Source: Skeletonema tropicum (lineage: Eukaryota; Bacillariophyta; Thalassiosirophyceae; Thalassiosirales; Thalassiosiraceae). From it: a stretch of DNA of 64,000 bases. A program made the translations under genes and the position numbers. The notes beneath the pieces are model-generated. The model made no database searches. It was given only the letters and a program-made list of their open reading frames with translations, and was not told where the DNA came from. The stretch lies in assembly GCA_037178625.1 (NCBI GenBank), contig CM074137.1:1302001-1366000 (forward strand). The letters run 5' to 3'. Shown here piece after piece: positions 50,793 to 61,121 of the stretch. How positions within the stretch are numbered: the first letter of the stretch is position 1; every line of letters starts with the position of its first letter.

Positions 50793-52199
50793 ATGGCACG
50801 GGCATTGAAGAAGAAGAAATGTTCTCTTCGCTATTACCAGACATTGATCATGGTTGGCATCGTTGTTTTACTTTTCTTTCAATTCAAGGTCATCTCTTTG
50901 TCTGTGAAAAATATTGATAAAGGTTTCGACAAGCCTGAATCTTCTATTCCTTCTGCTCCTGTGGTAACAAATTGCACTTGTGTCGATTGTAATGAAGACA
51001 AAATATGCGGGGGGCTGTGGCGTGGTAATCGTTACCCAGGCATGCCATCGGAAGAAGAAGTGACTCATGTTAAGATTCACATCGTTGTCTCTCATTGCAA
51101 ATGGTCTCTTGACTGGATGCCCAAATATCTTAAAGGGTTCACAAATATTGCAAGCATTCATGTGATTAGCAAGTGTGGTCAGGTGGTGAAAGGAGCACCA
51201 AATGAGGCAGTCACTGTAGTGCTACCAAACGTCGGACGATGTGACCATGCCTATGCACACTACATCACTAATATTCTTCCACAACTTGTTACAACTAAAG
51301 ATGCCACACAAGACAACTCGATCGTTGTATTCTTGAAAGATACTACAATGGTTCGTATTCATCAGGGTCCCGAGTTCCGTCGAACTAGCCTGAAGTCACT
51401 TGCTCGAATCGCCTCTTCTGTGAATGGGTTTGCATGTGGTCTGGATATTGTTCAAGGGAGTGAGATATCAGCGTATCACGTTGTCAAAAAACTTCGTGAG
51501 CAACAACTGAAAGGTTATAACAAGGGGGAACAAGACTATAAAACTGGAGATGGCGTGCCTTTCCGATCTAAATACAAAACTCTTGGGGATTTCTATGAAG
51601 CTCTGAATTTTTCCCCGCCCCCCTATTCTTTAGTTCAACAATGCTACGGAGGGATCTTCGCGGTGAGAACTAAGAATATCTTCCAGCAGGACATGAATTT
51701 GTGGAGGATATTACGGAAGATGCTTGTAAGTTTCACAAAATCAAAATTATATTCTCGTCAGATGCTTCGTCCAATTATGAATAACTTTCGGATTCCCACT
51801 ATCACTCTTTTCACAATGCAGGAGCGAGGCGACAATATTCAAGAGGGTCACTTTGCAGAGCGGAGTTGGGGTCCTTTACTTGCCAAACCATTGCAAGGGT
51901 TTCAGACAAAAGCCTTGTTACGACATTCTACACGTGTTCGAGATGATCATTTCTCTATACACGGAGCTTTAATTAGGGGAGCTGCTAAGAATGCAAACGA
52001 AACGAGGTCAAAACAGAAAAGTAGGCAAAAGATACAAGATAGAACCACACCGAAGACCAGGTCAGTCCGCGTCATGAATGAATCGAGGTCAAAAAAGAAA
52101 AGTAGGCAAAAGATACAAGATAGAACCGCACCGAAGACCAGGTCAGTCCGCGTCATGAATGTACCTAATCCGGTCGATATTATTGTCGTAGATAACTAA
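50793..52199 (+). CDS. DUF3431-type type II membrane protein, left-arm copy
   Basis: A basic cytosolic tail (MARALKKKKCSLRYY) and one signal anchor (QTLIMVGIVVLLFFQFKVI) precede a luminal domain with IHIVVSHCKWSLDWMPKYLK, VVLPNVGRCDHAYAHYITNI and IVVFLKDT, the pattern of the DUF3431 glycosyltransferase-like family. Unspliced, the frame is open for 468 codons. I prefer splicing 51726-51821 (GTAAGT ... TGCAG, 96 bp, no stop), because it joins LWRILRKML to ERGDNIQEGHFAERSWGPLL, which reads like the family's conserved end. That gives 436 residues. The C-terminus holds two copies of a 26-residue basic repeat (KSRQKIQDRT...KTRSVRVMN). Golgi location is inferred. Confidence 0.8.
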   Translation: MARALKKKKCSLRYYQTLIMVGIVVLLFFQFKVISLSVKNIDKGFDKPESSIPSAPVVTNCTCVDCNEDKICGGLWRGNRYPGMPSEEEVTHVKIHIVVSHCKWSLDWMPKYLKGFTNIASIHVISKCGQVVKGAPNEAVTVVLPNVGRCDHAYAHYITNILPQLVTTKDATQDNSIVVFLKDTTMVRIHQGPEFRRTSLKSLARIASSVNGFACGLDIVQGSEISAYHVVKKLREQQLKGYNKGEQDYKTGDGVPFRSKYKTLGDFYEALNFSPPPYSLVQQCYGGIFAVRTKNIFQQDMNLWRILRKMLVSFTKSKLYSRQMLRPIMNNFRIPTITLFTMQERGDNIQEGHFAERSWGPLLAKPLQGFQTKALLRHSTRVRDDHFSIHGALIRGAAKNANETRSKQKSRQKIQDRTTPKTRSVRVMNESRSKKKSRQKIQDRTAPKTRSVRVMNVPNPVDIIVVDN

Positions 52200-54363
52200 T
52201 CTGAATCTGATACTTTCTATTTACTTACAGACCCATACATATTCAGCGTGTGCAACCGATGCCTAAACAGCTTCGACGATCGTCGATGCGACGCAAGGGC
52301 CAATCCTGGCTCGCTGATGCAATGATGTAGTTCCACATTTGGTTATTTATGTATTTAGAGCAAATGATAGTATCCAAGCTTCGACAAAGCTTAGAGTTAT
52401 TGCGGAAATCTGACGAGCTCTAGCGTACCTAGATAGCGTGGGCGCGTGGCGCGTCAGTATGTAACGTTTCTGTACGTGGGCAGTACATGGGTAGGAATCA
52501 GCTAGCCAGATTTTTTGTACATAGAGGGTTATGTTCCCCACCAAAGAGGCCTCATTCTCGCTTTTTGGTTAGTTCAAACTTTGGATAATGTGAGAATAGA
52601 CTGGGGCAAATACAAAAACTGTGGGGTGAAATTTGTGTTGAGCATAATTTTAACACCTTTCTCTTCCACACTCTATAGTTTATATAATTATATCCCTTAG
52701 GATATTTTGTTTGCCGAGTCTTAATTGGGTTGGCGTTAGGGGGGCTTGCGCTCTTCGACTCCAAGAAGGTAGCAGCTGTTCGGCCCCTCAAATTGAAATA
52801 TCCTGGATAATTTTTTTTCACTGTAGATTAGGCGGGGACAATTTAATCTATTTTATTTTAATTCTGTGTATGGCCAGTGCCAAACCACAGTCATATCCCT
52901 ACGGGAGGTTAACCAGGGTCTAGACCTGGTTTAAGAATCTTAACCAGGAATAGACCTGGATTAGCGCTGTGCCGCTAATGGATGCCATAGACGCCGCCAA
53001 CCGTCTAACCCTTGCATCAGGATCATCAACTGGACCAATATGATCAATGTTGACCGTTGGTTTGGGCCGCGGTAGTGTGTGTGGGGTTGTGGTGTGGCCT
53101 CATCACATGGCACCGGCCATCATCTTTTTCGGTCGTCATCAAGCAGTTGTGGTGATGGTTACGTCAACCATAAACGTCCGTCTCGCCTCCTCATCATAAC
53201 GCGTTGATACTACATAAACATGGGAATGTTTCGGCGCCGGTATTCCTTCAAGTGGGGATTGTATTCATGCTATATTCGATAATCGCCACTCGGTATTATT
53301 TTCCGGCCACAATATTTATCGTCGATGATCGACAAATCAAATGATTTGGATAGCCAACACACGGTACAGCAGGCAGCAGAAGTGAACAATAAAGTATTAT
53401 GGATAATTAGGGCTTGTGGAATGGGCACAACTATCGATGTTATGATGCGTCAAGTGTTCGTCTTCAGAATGGCAACTCACAACTTCACTCATTATTTCTG
53501 CAAATACGGAGAAGAATAGTGTTGTTTCATGTTTAAATATTTGATAGTGGCGGAAACAGTGCGAAGTGAGGGGCAGTGGGAAGTACTGAGTGGGAAGTAC
53601 CCCATAATCATGCAGAGGAGTGTATACTGAATGATATCTACTGGTGGGGGATACAAATGTGAAATTTATTCACTGCGCTGAAACAACGCTCATTTGATTA
53701 TCATATCTCATAATCGTCCATCGAATCGATCACAATTATATCAAATACAATAAGGCACAGTGCAATGTATGCAGTTCACTGTTTTAAGTATTTAATTGCA
53801 TATAATGCAAAGATTTACCTTCCTTCCAGCACGTTTCAACTCTAAAATAGCGGGAATATCACGCCATCAAGGGCAAAATATCTGTTGAAATCATAGTAAT
53901 AGCAAGCCCATGATATCTTCTGACGTCGACGATCATTGGTTCTGGATATAGAAGCATTCTGCGTTGTGCGTAGGCTGCTATTGCAGTGGACACCATGGTA
54001 GACATGGTCAAGATCTGCTGGTGGTATCTGGTCTACGCGTACATTAGCTAGTATTACGTACTTATTTACTCTTTCTTAACCAGGTTTAGCCCTTCCCGCC
54101 ATTTCCTACCGCGGTAGAACTACGCACAAAAAACCGTAGGGATATACGTCCGGCCATGTGGTGGTCTTGTTGATGATGGAGGATGAGAACCCTCCCGCCC
54201 AAATTCGTATGAGTTCCTACGCGCGTATAAAACTATTTTTCTCAAATCAAAACAAAGCTTAGCTCTCTGCGGATTTGAGCTCAGCTCGCTCTCAGCTTTT
54301 CACATCTGAATCTGTACCCCATTTGTTCACAGCACAAATATTCGCTGAGAACGAGCATCCTGG
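52200..54363. other. Non-coding inner part of the left arm, with possible small element
   Basis: No convincing gene. ATATCCCTACGG (52893-52904) is inverted at 54134-54145, which could delimit a 1.25-kb element with a TA-type target. Near the left copy are stacked near-palindromes (AACCAGGGTCTAGACCTGGTT at 52910-52930, then TTAACCAGG ... CCTGGATTA). A 64-codon ORF at 53325-53519 lies inside it and has no recognisable features. Confidence 0.4.
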
Positions 54364-54449
54364 AAATACCTCCTGCAGATGCTTCGCCGCTGTGTCAGTG
54401 GTTGATAACCATAAGTCGTTTCTGCTGGTGCGCTAACGGAATATGGTCA

Positions 54450-55115
54450 ATGGCGGCAGTCGTTGGTGCCTTCCACACGCTTTGGGCACTGTATGCTACA
54501 CCTCGATGGGCAAGACGCAATTTTATCTTCCAGAATGCAAGAACCATGGCCGCAGTATACGTTCTAGGAGCTCCTAATTTTGGTTTAATGTTGATTGGAA
54601 CCATAACAGGAGTCATGGGCAATATTTTATCTCAAGAGGGACACCAACGAAGAGATTGGATTGCAGCACTGCTAGGATTAGGTGTAGGCCTCTGTGTTGC
54701 TGTTGCATTTGTCCTGTGCTCGGGAAGTTTGATCAGCAAGACAGTTAGACCCTGGAAGATTGCAAATGATCACTTGATGAAGGCAAAGCGACATCATTCT
54801 GCGACTGGAGTTTCTATCGACGATTTCTACGATAACTATGATTATGGCAACATTGCCAACGACAAGATGAATGAACCTGATTTTGAAATTCCAGACGTCC
54901 ACGCAGCGGGCCTGGCAGGACTAAATATGATAGCAGCATCGCAACTTTTGACTGATGCAGGGCTTACACTTGAGAAGATGCAAAGGGTGAACAACGAAGT
55001 ACTGCTGGATACTCTTATCAAAAGCGCTGGGGTCGACAAAGCTGGTGATCGGCTGGAAATTATTCTTTACGTTAGGGATGCCGCGGTTGTGTCTGACTCG
55101 CCTCTGGAGACATAA
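54450..55115 (+). CDS. Membrane protein at the palindrome boundary
   Basis: A 221-residue protein from the ATG at 54450 (MAAVVGAFHTLWALYATPRW). It has two or three membrane segments (TMAAVYVLGAPNFGLMLIGTI, WIAALLGLGVGLCVAVAFVL) and a soluble C-terminus (DDFYDNYDYGN, AAGLNMIAASQLLTDAGLTL). It starts only 87 bp inside the spacer. The reading frame is open further upstream, across the arm boundary. The gene may therefore have lost its original 5' end when the palindrome formed, which I cannot prove. Family unknown. Confidence 0.6.
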   Translation: MAAVVGAFHTLWALYATPRWARRNFIFQNARTMAAVYVLGAPNFGLMLIGTITGVMGNILSQEGHQRRDWIAALLGLGVGLCVAVAFVLCSGSLISKTVRPWKIANDHLMKAKRHHSATGVSIDDFYDNYDYGNIANDKMNEPDFEIPDVHAAGLAGLNMIAASQLLTDAGLTLEKMQRVNNEVLLDTLIKSAGVDKAGDRLEIILYVRDAAVVSDSPLET

Positions 55116-55252
55116 CACAGTATGGACTTATGGATCATAAGGAATACCATCAATTTATAGGTTAAGCCCCATAGTACAATTATTACTCGATGCAATCGCT
55201 AGATCACATTCCACATAAATTTCACTTGCAGACACAAAACACCTTTGCAATC

Positions 55253-57118
55253 TCACCGCATCAGACTGAGAACTGTAATATTTCTTTCCTCTCGCGCAGT
55301 AACCCTCAAAAGCCGCGTTATCTCGTCAGCTTTTGATTTGCGAGTTTTCGTACCATTCACAGCAACAATGATATCTCCTACAAATAGTAGTCCCTCCACA
55401 GGTGAGTTTGGTTTTATTGTGTGGATAGCAGGACCATACCCTTGAGTATTGGCAATTAAGACCTTTAATTTGCCCGGAGGGCAAATGACGTTACGTTGAA
55501 CTCGAGACGACATGTCAGTCGGAGAGACAGCTCTCCTTCCAACTTCTACCCCCGTGTTCGACTGAAACGGTGTGGAAAAGTAGCCAGCAGTAGGTGATAT
55601 TGAAGATGCCGTTTCTTTTGAGCCACTCGTCTTGAGGTCTTGTTGTTGCTCTCGCTGCTTACTTCGATACCTCACAACAAACAGGATCACCAGTGCGAGC
55701 AAACCGGCCCCACCCGCAGCGATACCAGCGATCATAGCAACTGACGAGCCACTGTTTTCTTTGGTTGTAATCACATTACCCTCAGCCACGCCAACGACTT
55801 TGACTGCTGACAGAGCAGGAAACATTGCCTCGTTGAAATCAGTGACGACTTTTGCCTCTTCTTTCTTCAACAACCTGACGAATTGATCTCCTTGCGTTTT
55901 AAAAGCACCAGCAAGCTTATTTTCAAATTGAACTTGCTCTTTTGTTTTGATATTGCGAGTTGGTAGTGCTACTCCGGTCACATCAACTTCGACCTCCAAG
56001 GTGGAACCAACAATACTCTCAACCTGTTCTAAATTACGCAAACGCTTACGTCCACTTATGACGGACTGGTCTATCACTGCACATTTGATGTAGGAAATTG
56101 GAGGAACAGCAATGGCAAGCTGCTCATTTAAAAACGTGTCACAAACATCTTCGAATAGCTTCAAGGAGTTATCATCCATTGTAGATTCGATGTTGCTTAA
56201 CATGACGTGAATTTGTGAGTTCAATTGGATGAGACCAGATGATGACGATGATGACGATGATGACGTCGCTTGTTCTTCAGAATCAGCAGGTGCCCCATTT
56301 GCTGTACTCAAGGCCGAAGGACTATTTGTTGGAATAAGTGTCGTTTCTTTCTCGGTTGGACTACTGACAGGAACATTTGTTACTGATGGCGACGGACGAG
56401 ATGGTCGCACATATACAGCAGTTGGAGAGTATGTCATGGGTTCAAAGACCAAACCACCAGACGAAATATTCCAACCATCCTCATCATCGGTGTCTTCATC
56501 TTCATCTGCTACATCCTGTTCAAATGCAGCAAGAACTGTATCAAAGTCGCTTGTTCGGATTCCTACATCAACGTCCAATGCCTCTTGTCCGGCCCGCAAA
56601 TTCAAATTCTCAGTCGCACACTTTCGTTGCCCACTACATGAAAAAGAACCTTCCATAGAACTGCTATCATATCTGACATAATAACATGCCCTTCCCTGCT
56701 CTGCGGGCACAGTGAACAAATATTTTCCATTTTCATCAGTGAGTTGATAGCCTAAATTCTTTCCGGTATCACATGACCATAACTCCGCCACGACGATTAT
56801 CGCAGTATTTGAAATTGGATTAATACTACCATCTCCTTGATCTACATCAAGCTGTCCATTTCCATTGATGTCAAAGAAGGCGGTTCCACCAATGGAAACT
56901 GTGTTAGATGCATCGTCTTGTAGGAGACGATCACTTAAAAGTCTGTGTTGTGCTGGCTGCGGTTCATATTTTATTACTGTCGGTATTCTTCGTGTGCCTA
57001 CGCTGTTGACAGCGGCAGCGGCGACGGCGACCTTGGCAACGACAGCGGTGACAATCTGCTTCATTGGTGTTTTATTGGTGCTAGTACAGGAGTACGAAGT
57101 GGTACTAATCGCTCGCAT
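55253..57118 (-). CDS. Surface protein with SdrB-like, SEA-like, transmembrane and PDZ domains
   Basis: About 621 residues from the ATG at 57118; an ATG at 57064 (MKQIVTAVVAKVAVAAAAVN) gives a better signal peptide. Order: signal, SdrB/Cna-B-like beta domain (IGGTAFFDINGNGQLDVDQG ... YLFTVPAEQGRACYYVRYD), acidic and Ser/Thr/Pro linker, a SEA-like extracellular region (about 290-450), a membrane helix (MIAGIAAGGAGLLALVILFV) and a cytosolic PDZ domain (GYGPAIHTIKPNSPVEGLLF, GDIIVAVNGTKTRK). PDZ domains bind C-termini of partner proteins, so this looks like a receptor or adhesion protein joining outside to inside. Partners are unknown. Confidence 0.82.
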   Translation of the reverse strand: MRAISTTSYSCTSTNKTPMKQIVTAVVAKVAVAAAAVNSVGTRRIPTVIKYEPQPAQHRLLSDRLLQDDASNTVSIGGTAFFDINGNGQLDVDQGDGSINPISNTAIIVVAELWSCDTGKNLGYQLTDENGKYLFTVPAEQGRACYYVRYDSSSMEGSFSCSGQRKCATENLNLRAGQEALDVDVGIRTSDFDTVLAAFEQDVADEDEDTDDEDGWNISSGGLVFEPMTYSPTAVYVRPSRPSPSVTNVPVSSPTEKETTLIPTNSPSALSTANGAPADSEEQATSSSSSSSSSGLIQLNSQIHVMLSNIESTMDDNSLKLFEDVCDTFLNEQLAIAVPPISYIKCAVIDQSVISGRKRLRNLEQVESIVGSTLEVEVDVTGVALPTRNIKTKEQVQFENKLAGAFKTQGDQFVRLLKKEEAKVVTDFNEAMFPALSAVKVVGVAEGNVITTKENSGSSVAMIAGIAAGGAGLLALVILFVVRYRSKQREQQQDLKTSGSKETASSISPTAGYFSTPFQSNTGVEVGRRAVSPTDMSSRVQRNVICPPGKLKVLIANTQGYGPAIHTIKPNSPVEGLLFVGDIIVAVNGTKTRKSKADEITRLLRVTAREERNITVLSLMR

Positions 57119-58957
57119 CAATCGGCCACCGGCCACAGTGCATTACACAAGAATGATGAGAGTTTCAAATAAAATCGGCGGTTTTCTTGCACCAGATAGG
57201 CGCCAATACAAAGCCAAAATTCGAGTGTTTTCTCGTTTACAGCATTATGCCCACGCTCACAACATCTTACAGATCAGACAACATGTTAGCGGAAACTCTC
57301 GAACAATCCAGCAGCATACGAAGCTGTACCTATAGTTACGTCAGAAATGTGACAAAAATCACATTCTGGCCGGTACGGAGGTCTCTCAAAGCTAGTGATT
57401 TGTTAGGTGGCGCCATTTGTGGCCAAGTACTCTGTCACATTGACGGGTACGGCGCTAGTTAAATTTGCTAGCAGAGCGCGGGTACGAGGGCTTGATTTGT
57501 CATTCTCGGAGTAACTTTTTTTTGCCAGAAAAGTGACAACTGTCTGCGTAGGAACTTCTACAGAATGTGATTTTGTCATTCTGGAGCGGGCTTCTGTAAA
57601 GCCTGTAACGCACCATGATATTTTGAGCCGCTGGTAGCATCACGTCAAAAGCACAAGACCATCACCATGGTCAAAGCAGCATCGTCGACGAGTAGCAATG
57701 AGAAAGAGCAAGAAGCAGCCGCCTGTTAGAGGGCGGCGGCCAGCAGTATCTTAGCAACAAATCAAGTTCAAAAAAACAGTGGCGGCAAGTGGCGGCGGCG
57801 GCAGCAGCTTCGGTGTGGACGGAGGCACCGTCGATTTCGATGCAGGCGGGTTGGAATTCACTGTCTACAATGAATCAACAATGAAAGAAAAAGGGAAGCA
57901 CTAAGCTTCCTAATTTATGGATTTCATGACAGCCTTCCATGGAAAAAGATGGTGATGTGTGCGTGTTTGATTTCCAGGCTCTCAAATGGATGCTCGAGTG
58001 AGGAATGTGAAGTGTGGAATCACATGGTCGTGCGGTGAGGGGTAGAAACCAGCAATACTTGTAGCAGCCCGATGCTGCTGCACGCTTTTGGACTGAATAT
58101 TATAGACTCGGTCGCAATGGGAGCAAGACCTGCCATACAATTCACTCGGTGTGAACGAAATCAAGATAATGAAACTCGATAGAAATATTCGAGAAGAAAG
58201 TTGTTTAGGACTGTATGGAGCGTCTATGTGATAAAGGAATTCATTACGATGTTGCGATGGACGAGATAAGAGAGTTTTATGGATATGAAACGGAATCAAC
58301 GAAGATAGTTGATGCCATGCTAAAAGACAGGCAATGATACAATGTAGAAGGCGGGATTCATCCCAATCTCTGCCGACATAAGTCTATATTAACAGTATAT
58401 AATGTTTTTATTCGAGCAAATTCTTTGTTGCTTTCATTTTGGCGTGTCCGTAGTATTGAGGTTCTGCCTGGCTGCTCACCCACCAAGCCCCCTAGCCTAG
58501 TGGAAACCTACCTTGTGAGACTCCCATCTCAAATCTGTCATTTTCTACGTTATCATAACTCATACGTACGGTCTAGGTACATTGCTTGTAACAGTGTCGC
58601 TTGACACGCTAAATTGTATGAGTCCCGTCTGTTTGATTATATTGGCGCGCGGCGGCGGGGCAAGCTTCTCCCGGCTTTCGTGCTTCTATTCTTTGCTGCA
58701 CGAAATATCGTACTCTTTCTGCACAAATGAAAATAAGAGCGGTATTAAGAACTTGTTTTCTGTCATATTCTGCTAAGCAGCTTCTTCTTTATTTCTCTAT
58801 GAATTCTTTCTCATTACTTTCGTAGGAAAGGGGTTAGACGTCCAAAGGCAGGGGCTCTATTGGATAAAGAGGTAACATACATCAAGGAAATGACGCATAA
58901 GGCGCACGCTACTTCACCGAATGCGTACTTCTATGGCTAAGTGCAGGGTCAGCCTAG
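57119..58957. other. 1.8-kb spacer region without a confident gene
   Basis: Two fold-back motifs occur (57341-57368 and 57561-57585, sharing CAGAATGTGA and TCACATTCTG). At 58829-58940 an open frame follows a pyrimidine-rich acceptor-like sequence (ttactttcgtag) and reads KGVRRPKAGALLDKEVTYIK to NAYFYG-stop. It looks like an orphan last exon, but no upstream partner was found. Otherwise nothing is seen. Confidence 0.45.
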
Positions 58958-61121
58958 CCAGGATGCTCGTTCTCAGCGAATATTTGTGCTGTGAACAAAT
59001 GGGGTACAGATTCAGATGTGAAAAGCTGAGAGCGAGCTGAGCTCAAATCCGCAGAGAGCTAAGCTTTGTTTTGATTTGAGAAAAATAGTTTTATACGCGC
59101 GTAGGAACTCATACGAATTTGGGCGGGAGGGTTCTCATCCTCCATCATCAACAAGACCACCACATGGCCGGACGTATATCCCTACGGTTTTTTGTGCGTA
59201 GTTCTACCGCGGTAGGAAATGGCGGGAAGGGCTAAACCTGGTTAAGAAAGAGTAAATAAGTACGTAATACTAGCTAATGTACGCGTAGACCAGATACCAC
59301 CAGCAGATCTTGACCATGTCTACCATGGTGTCCACTGCAATAGCAGCCTACGCACAACGCAGAATGCTTCTATATCCAGAACCAATGATCGTCGACGTCA
59401 GAAGATATCATGGGCTTGCTATTACTATGATTTCAACAGATATTTTGCCCTTGATGGCGTGATATTCCCGCTATTTTAGAGTTGAAACGTGCTGGAAGGA
59501 AGGTAAATCTTTGCATTATATGCAATTAAATACTTAAAACAGTGAACTGCATACATTGCACTGTGCCTTATTGTATTTGATATAATTGTGATCGATTCGA
59601 TGGACGATTATGAGATATGATAATCAAATGAGCGTTGTTTCAGCGCAGTGAATAAATTTCACATTTGTATCCCCCACCAGTAGATATCATTCAGTATACA
59701 CTCCTCTGCATGATTATGGGGTACTTCCCACTCAGTACTTCCCACTGCCCCTCACTTCGCACTGTTTCCGCCACTATCAAATATTTAAACATGAAACAAC
59801 ACTATTCTTCTCCGTATTTGCAGAAATAATGAGTGAAGTTGTGAGTTGCCATTCTGAAGACGAACACTTGACGCATCATAACATCGATAGTTGTGCCCAT
59901 TCCACAAGCCCTAATTATCCATAATACTTTATTGTTCACTTCTGCTGCCTGCTGTACCGTGTGTTGGCTATCCAAATCATTTGATTTGTCGATCATCGAC
60001 GATAAATATTGTGGCCGGAAAATAATACCGAGTGGCGATTATCGAATATAGCATGAATACAATCCCCACTTGAAGGAATACCGGCGCCGAAACATTCCCA
60101 TGTTTATGTAGTATCAACGCGTTATGATGAGGAGGCGAGACGGACGTTTATGGTTGACGTAACCATCACCACAACTGCTTGATGACGACCGAAAAAGATG
60201 ATGGCCGGTGCCATGTGATGAGGCCACACCACAACCCCACACACACTACCGCGGCCCAAACCAACGGTCAACATTGATCATATTGGTCCAGTTGATGATC
60301 CTGATGCAAGGGTTAGACGGTTGGCGGCGTCTATGGCATCCATTAGCGGCACAGCGCTAATCCAGGTCTATTCCTGGTTAAGATTCTTAAACCAGGTCTA
60401 GACCCTGGTTAACCTCCCGTAGGGATATGACTGTGGTTTGGCACTGGCCATACACAGAATTAAAATAAAATAGATTAAATTGTCCCCGCCTAATCTACAG
60501 TGAAAAAAAATTATCCAGGATATTTCAATTTGAGGGGCCGAACAGCTGCTACCTTCTTGGAGTCGAAGAGCGCAAGCCCCCCTAACGCCAACCCAATTAA
60601 GACTCGGCAAACAAAATATCCTAAGGGATATAATTATATAAACTATAGAGTGTGGAAGAGAAAGGTGTTAAAATTATGCTCAACACAAATTTCACCCCAC
60701 AGTTTTTGTATTTGCCCCAGTCTATTCTCACATTATCCAAAGTTTGAACTAACCAAAAAGCGAGAATGAGGCCTCTTTGGTGGGGAACATAACCCTCTAT
60801 GTACAAAAAATCTGGCTAGCTGATTCCTACCCATGTACTGCCCACGTACAGAAACGTTACATACTGACGCGCCACGCGCCCACGCTATCTAGGTACGCTA
60901 GAGCTCGTCAGATTTCCGCAATAACTCTAAGCTTTGTCGAAGCTTGGATACTATCATTTGCTCTAAATACATAAATAACCAAATGTGGAACTACATCATT
61001 GCATCAGCGAGCCAGGATTGGCCCTTGCGTCGCATCGACGATCGTCGAAGCTGTTTAGGCATCGGTTGCACACGCTGAATATGTATGGGTCTGTAAGTAA
61101 ATAGAAAGTATCAGATTCAGA

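Larger units (their letters stand above)
49321..54363 (+). repeat. Large inverted repeat, left arm
   Basis: This arm matches 58958-64000 in reverse: every position x pairs with 113321 minus x. The match ends sharply at the inner edge (GAGCATCCTGG shared, then AAATACC on the left and CTAGGCT on the right). On the outside the window ends, so the true arm may be longer. Eleven incidental ORFs of 60-105 codons plus the long gene occur at exactly mirrored positions. The only difference I found is at 52061 (G) against 61260. Confidence 0.95.

Noticed and set aside
53325..53519. 64-codon ORF present in both palindrome arms (also 59802-59996)
   Set aside because: Identity of the arms makes conservation uninformative, and no domain or coding signal is seen.
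58440..58560. Possible tRNA-like stretch
   Set aside because: No complete cloverleaf or T-arm consensus could be traced.
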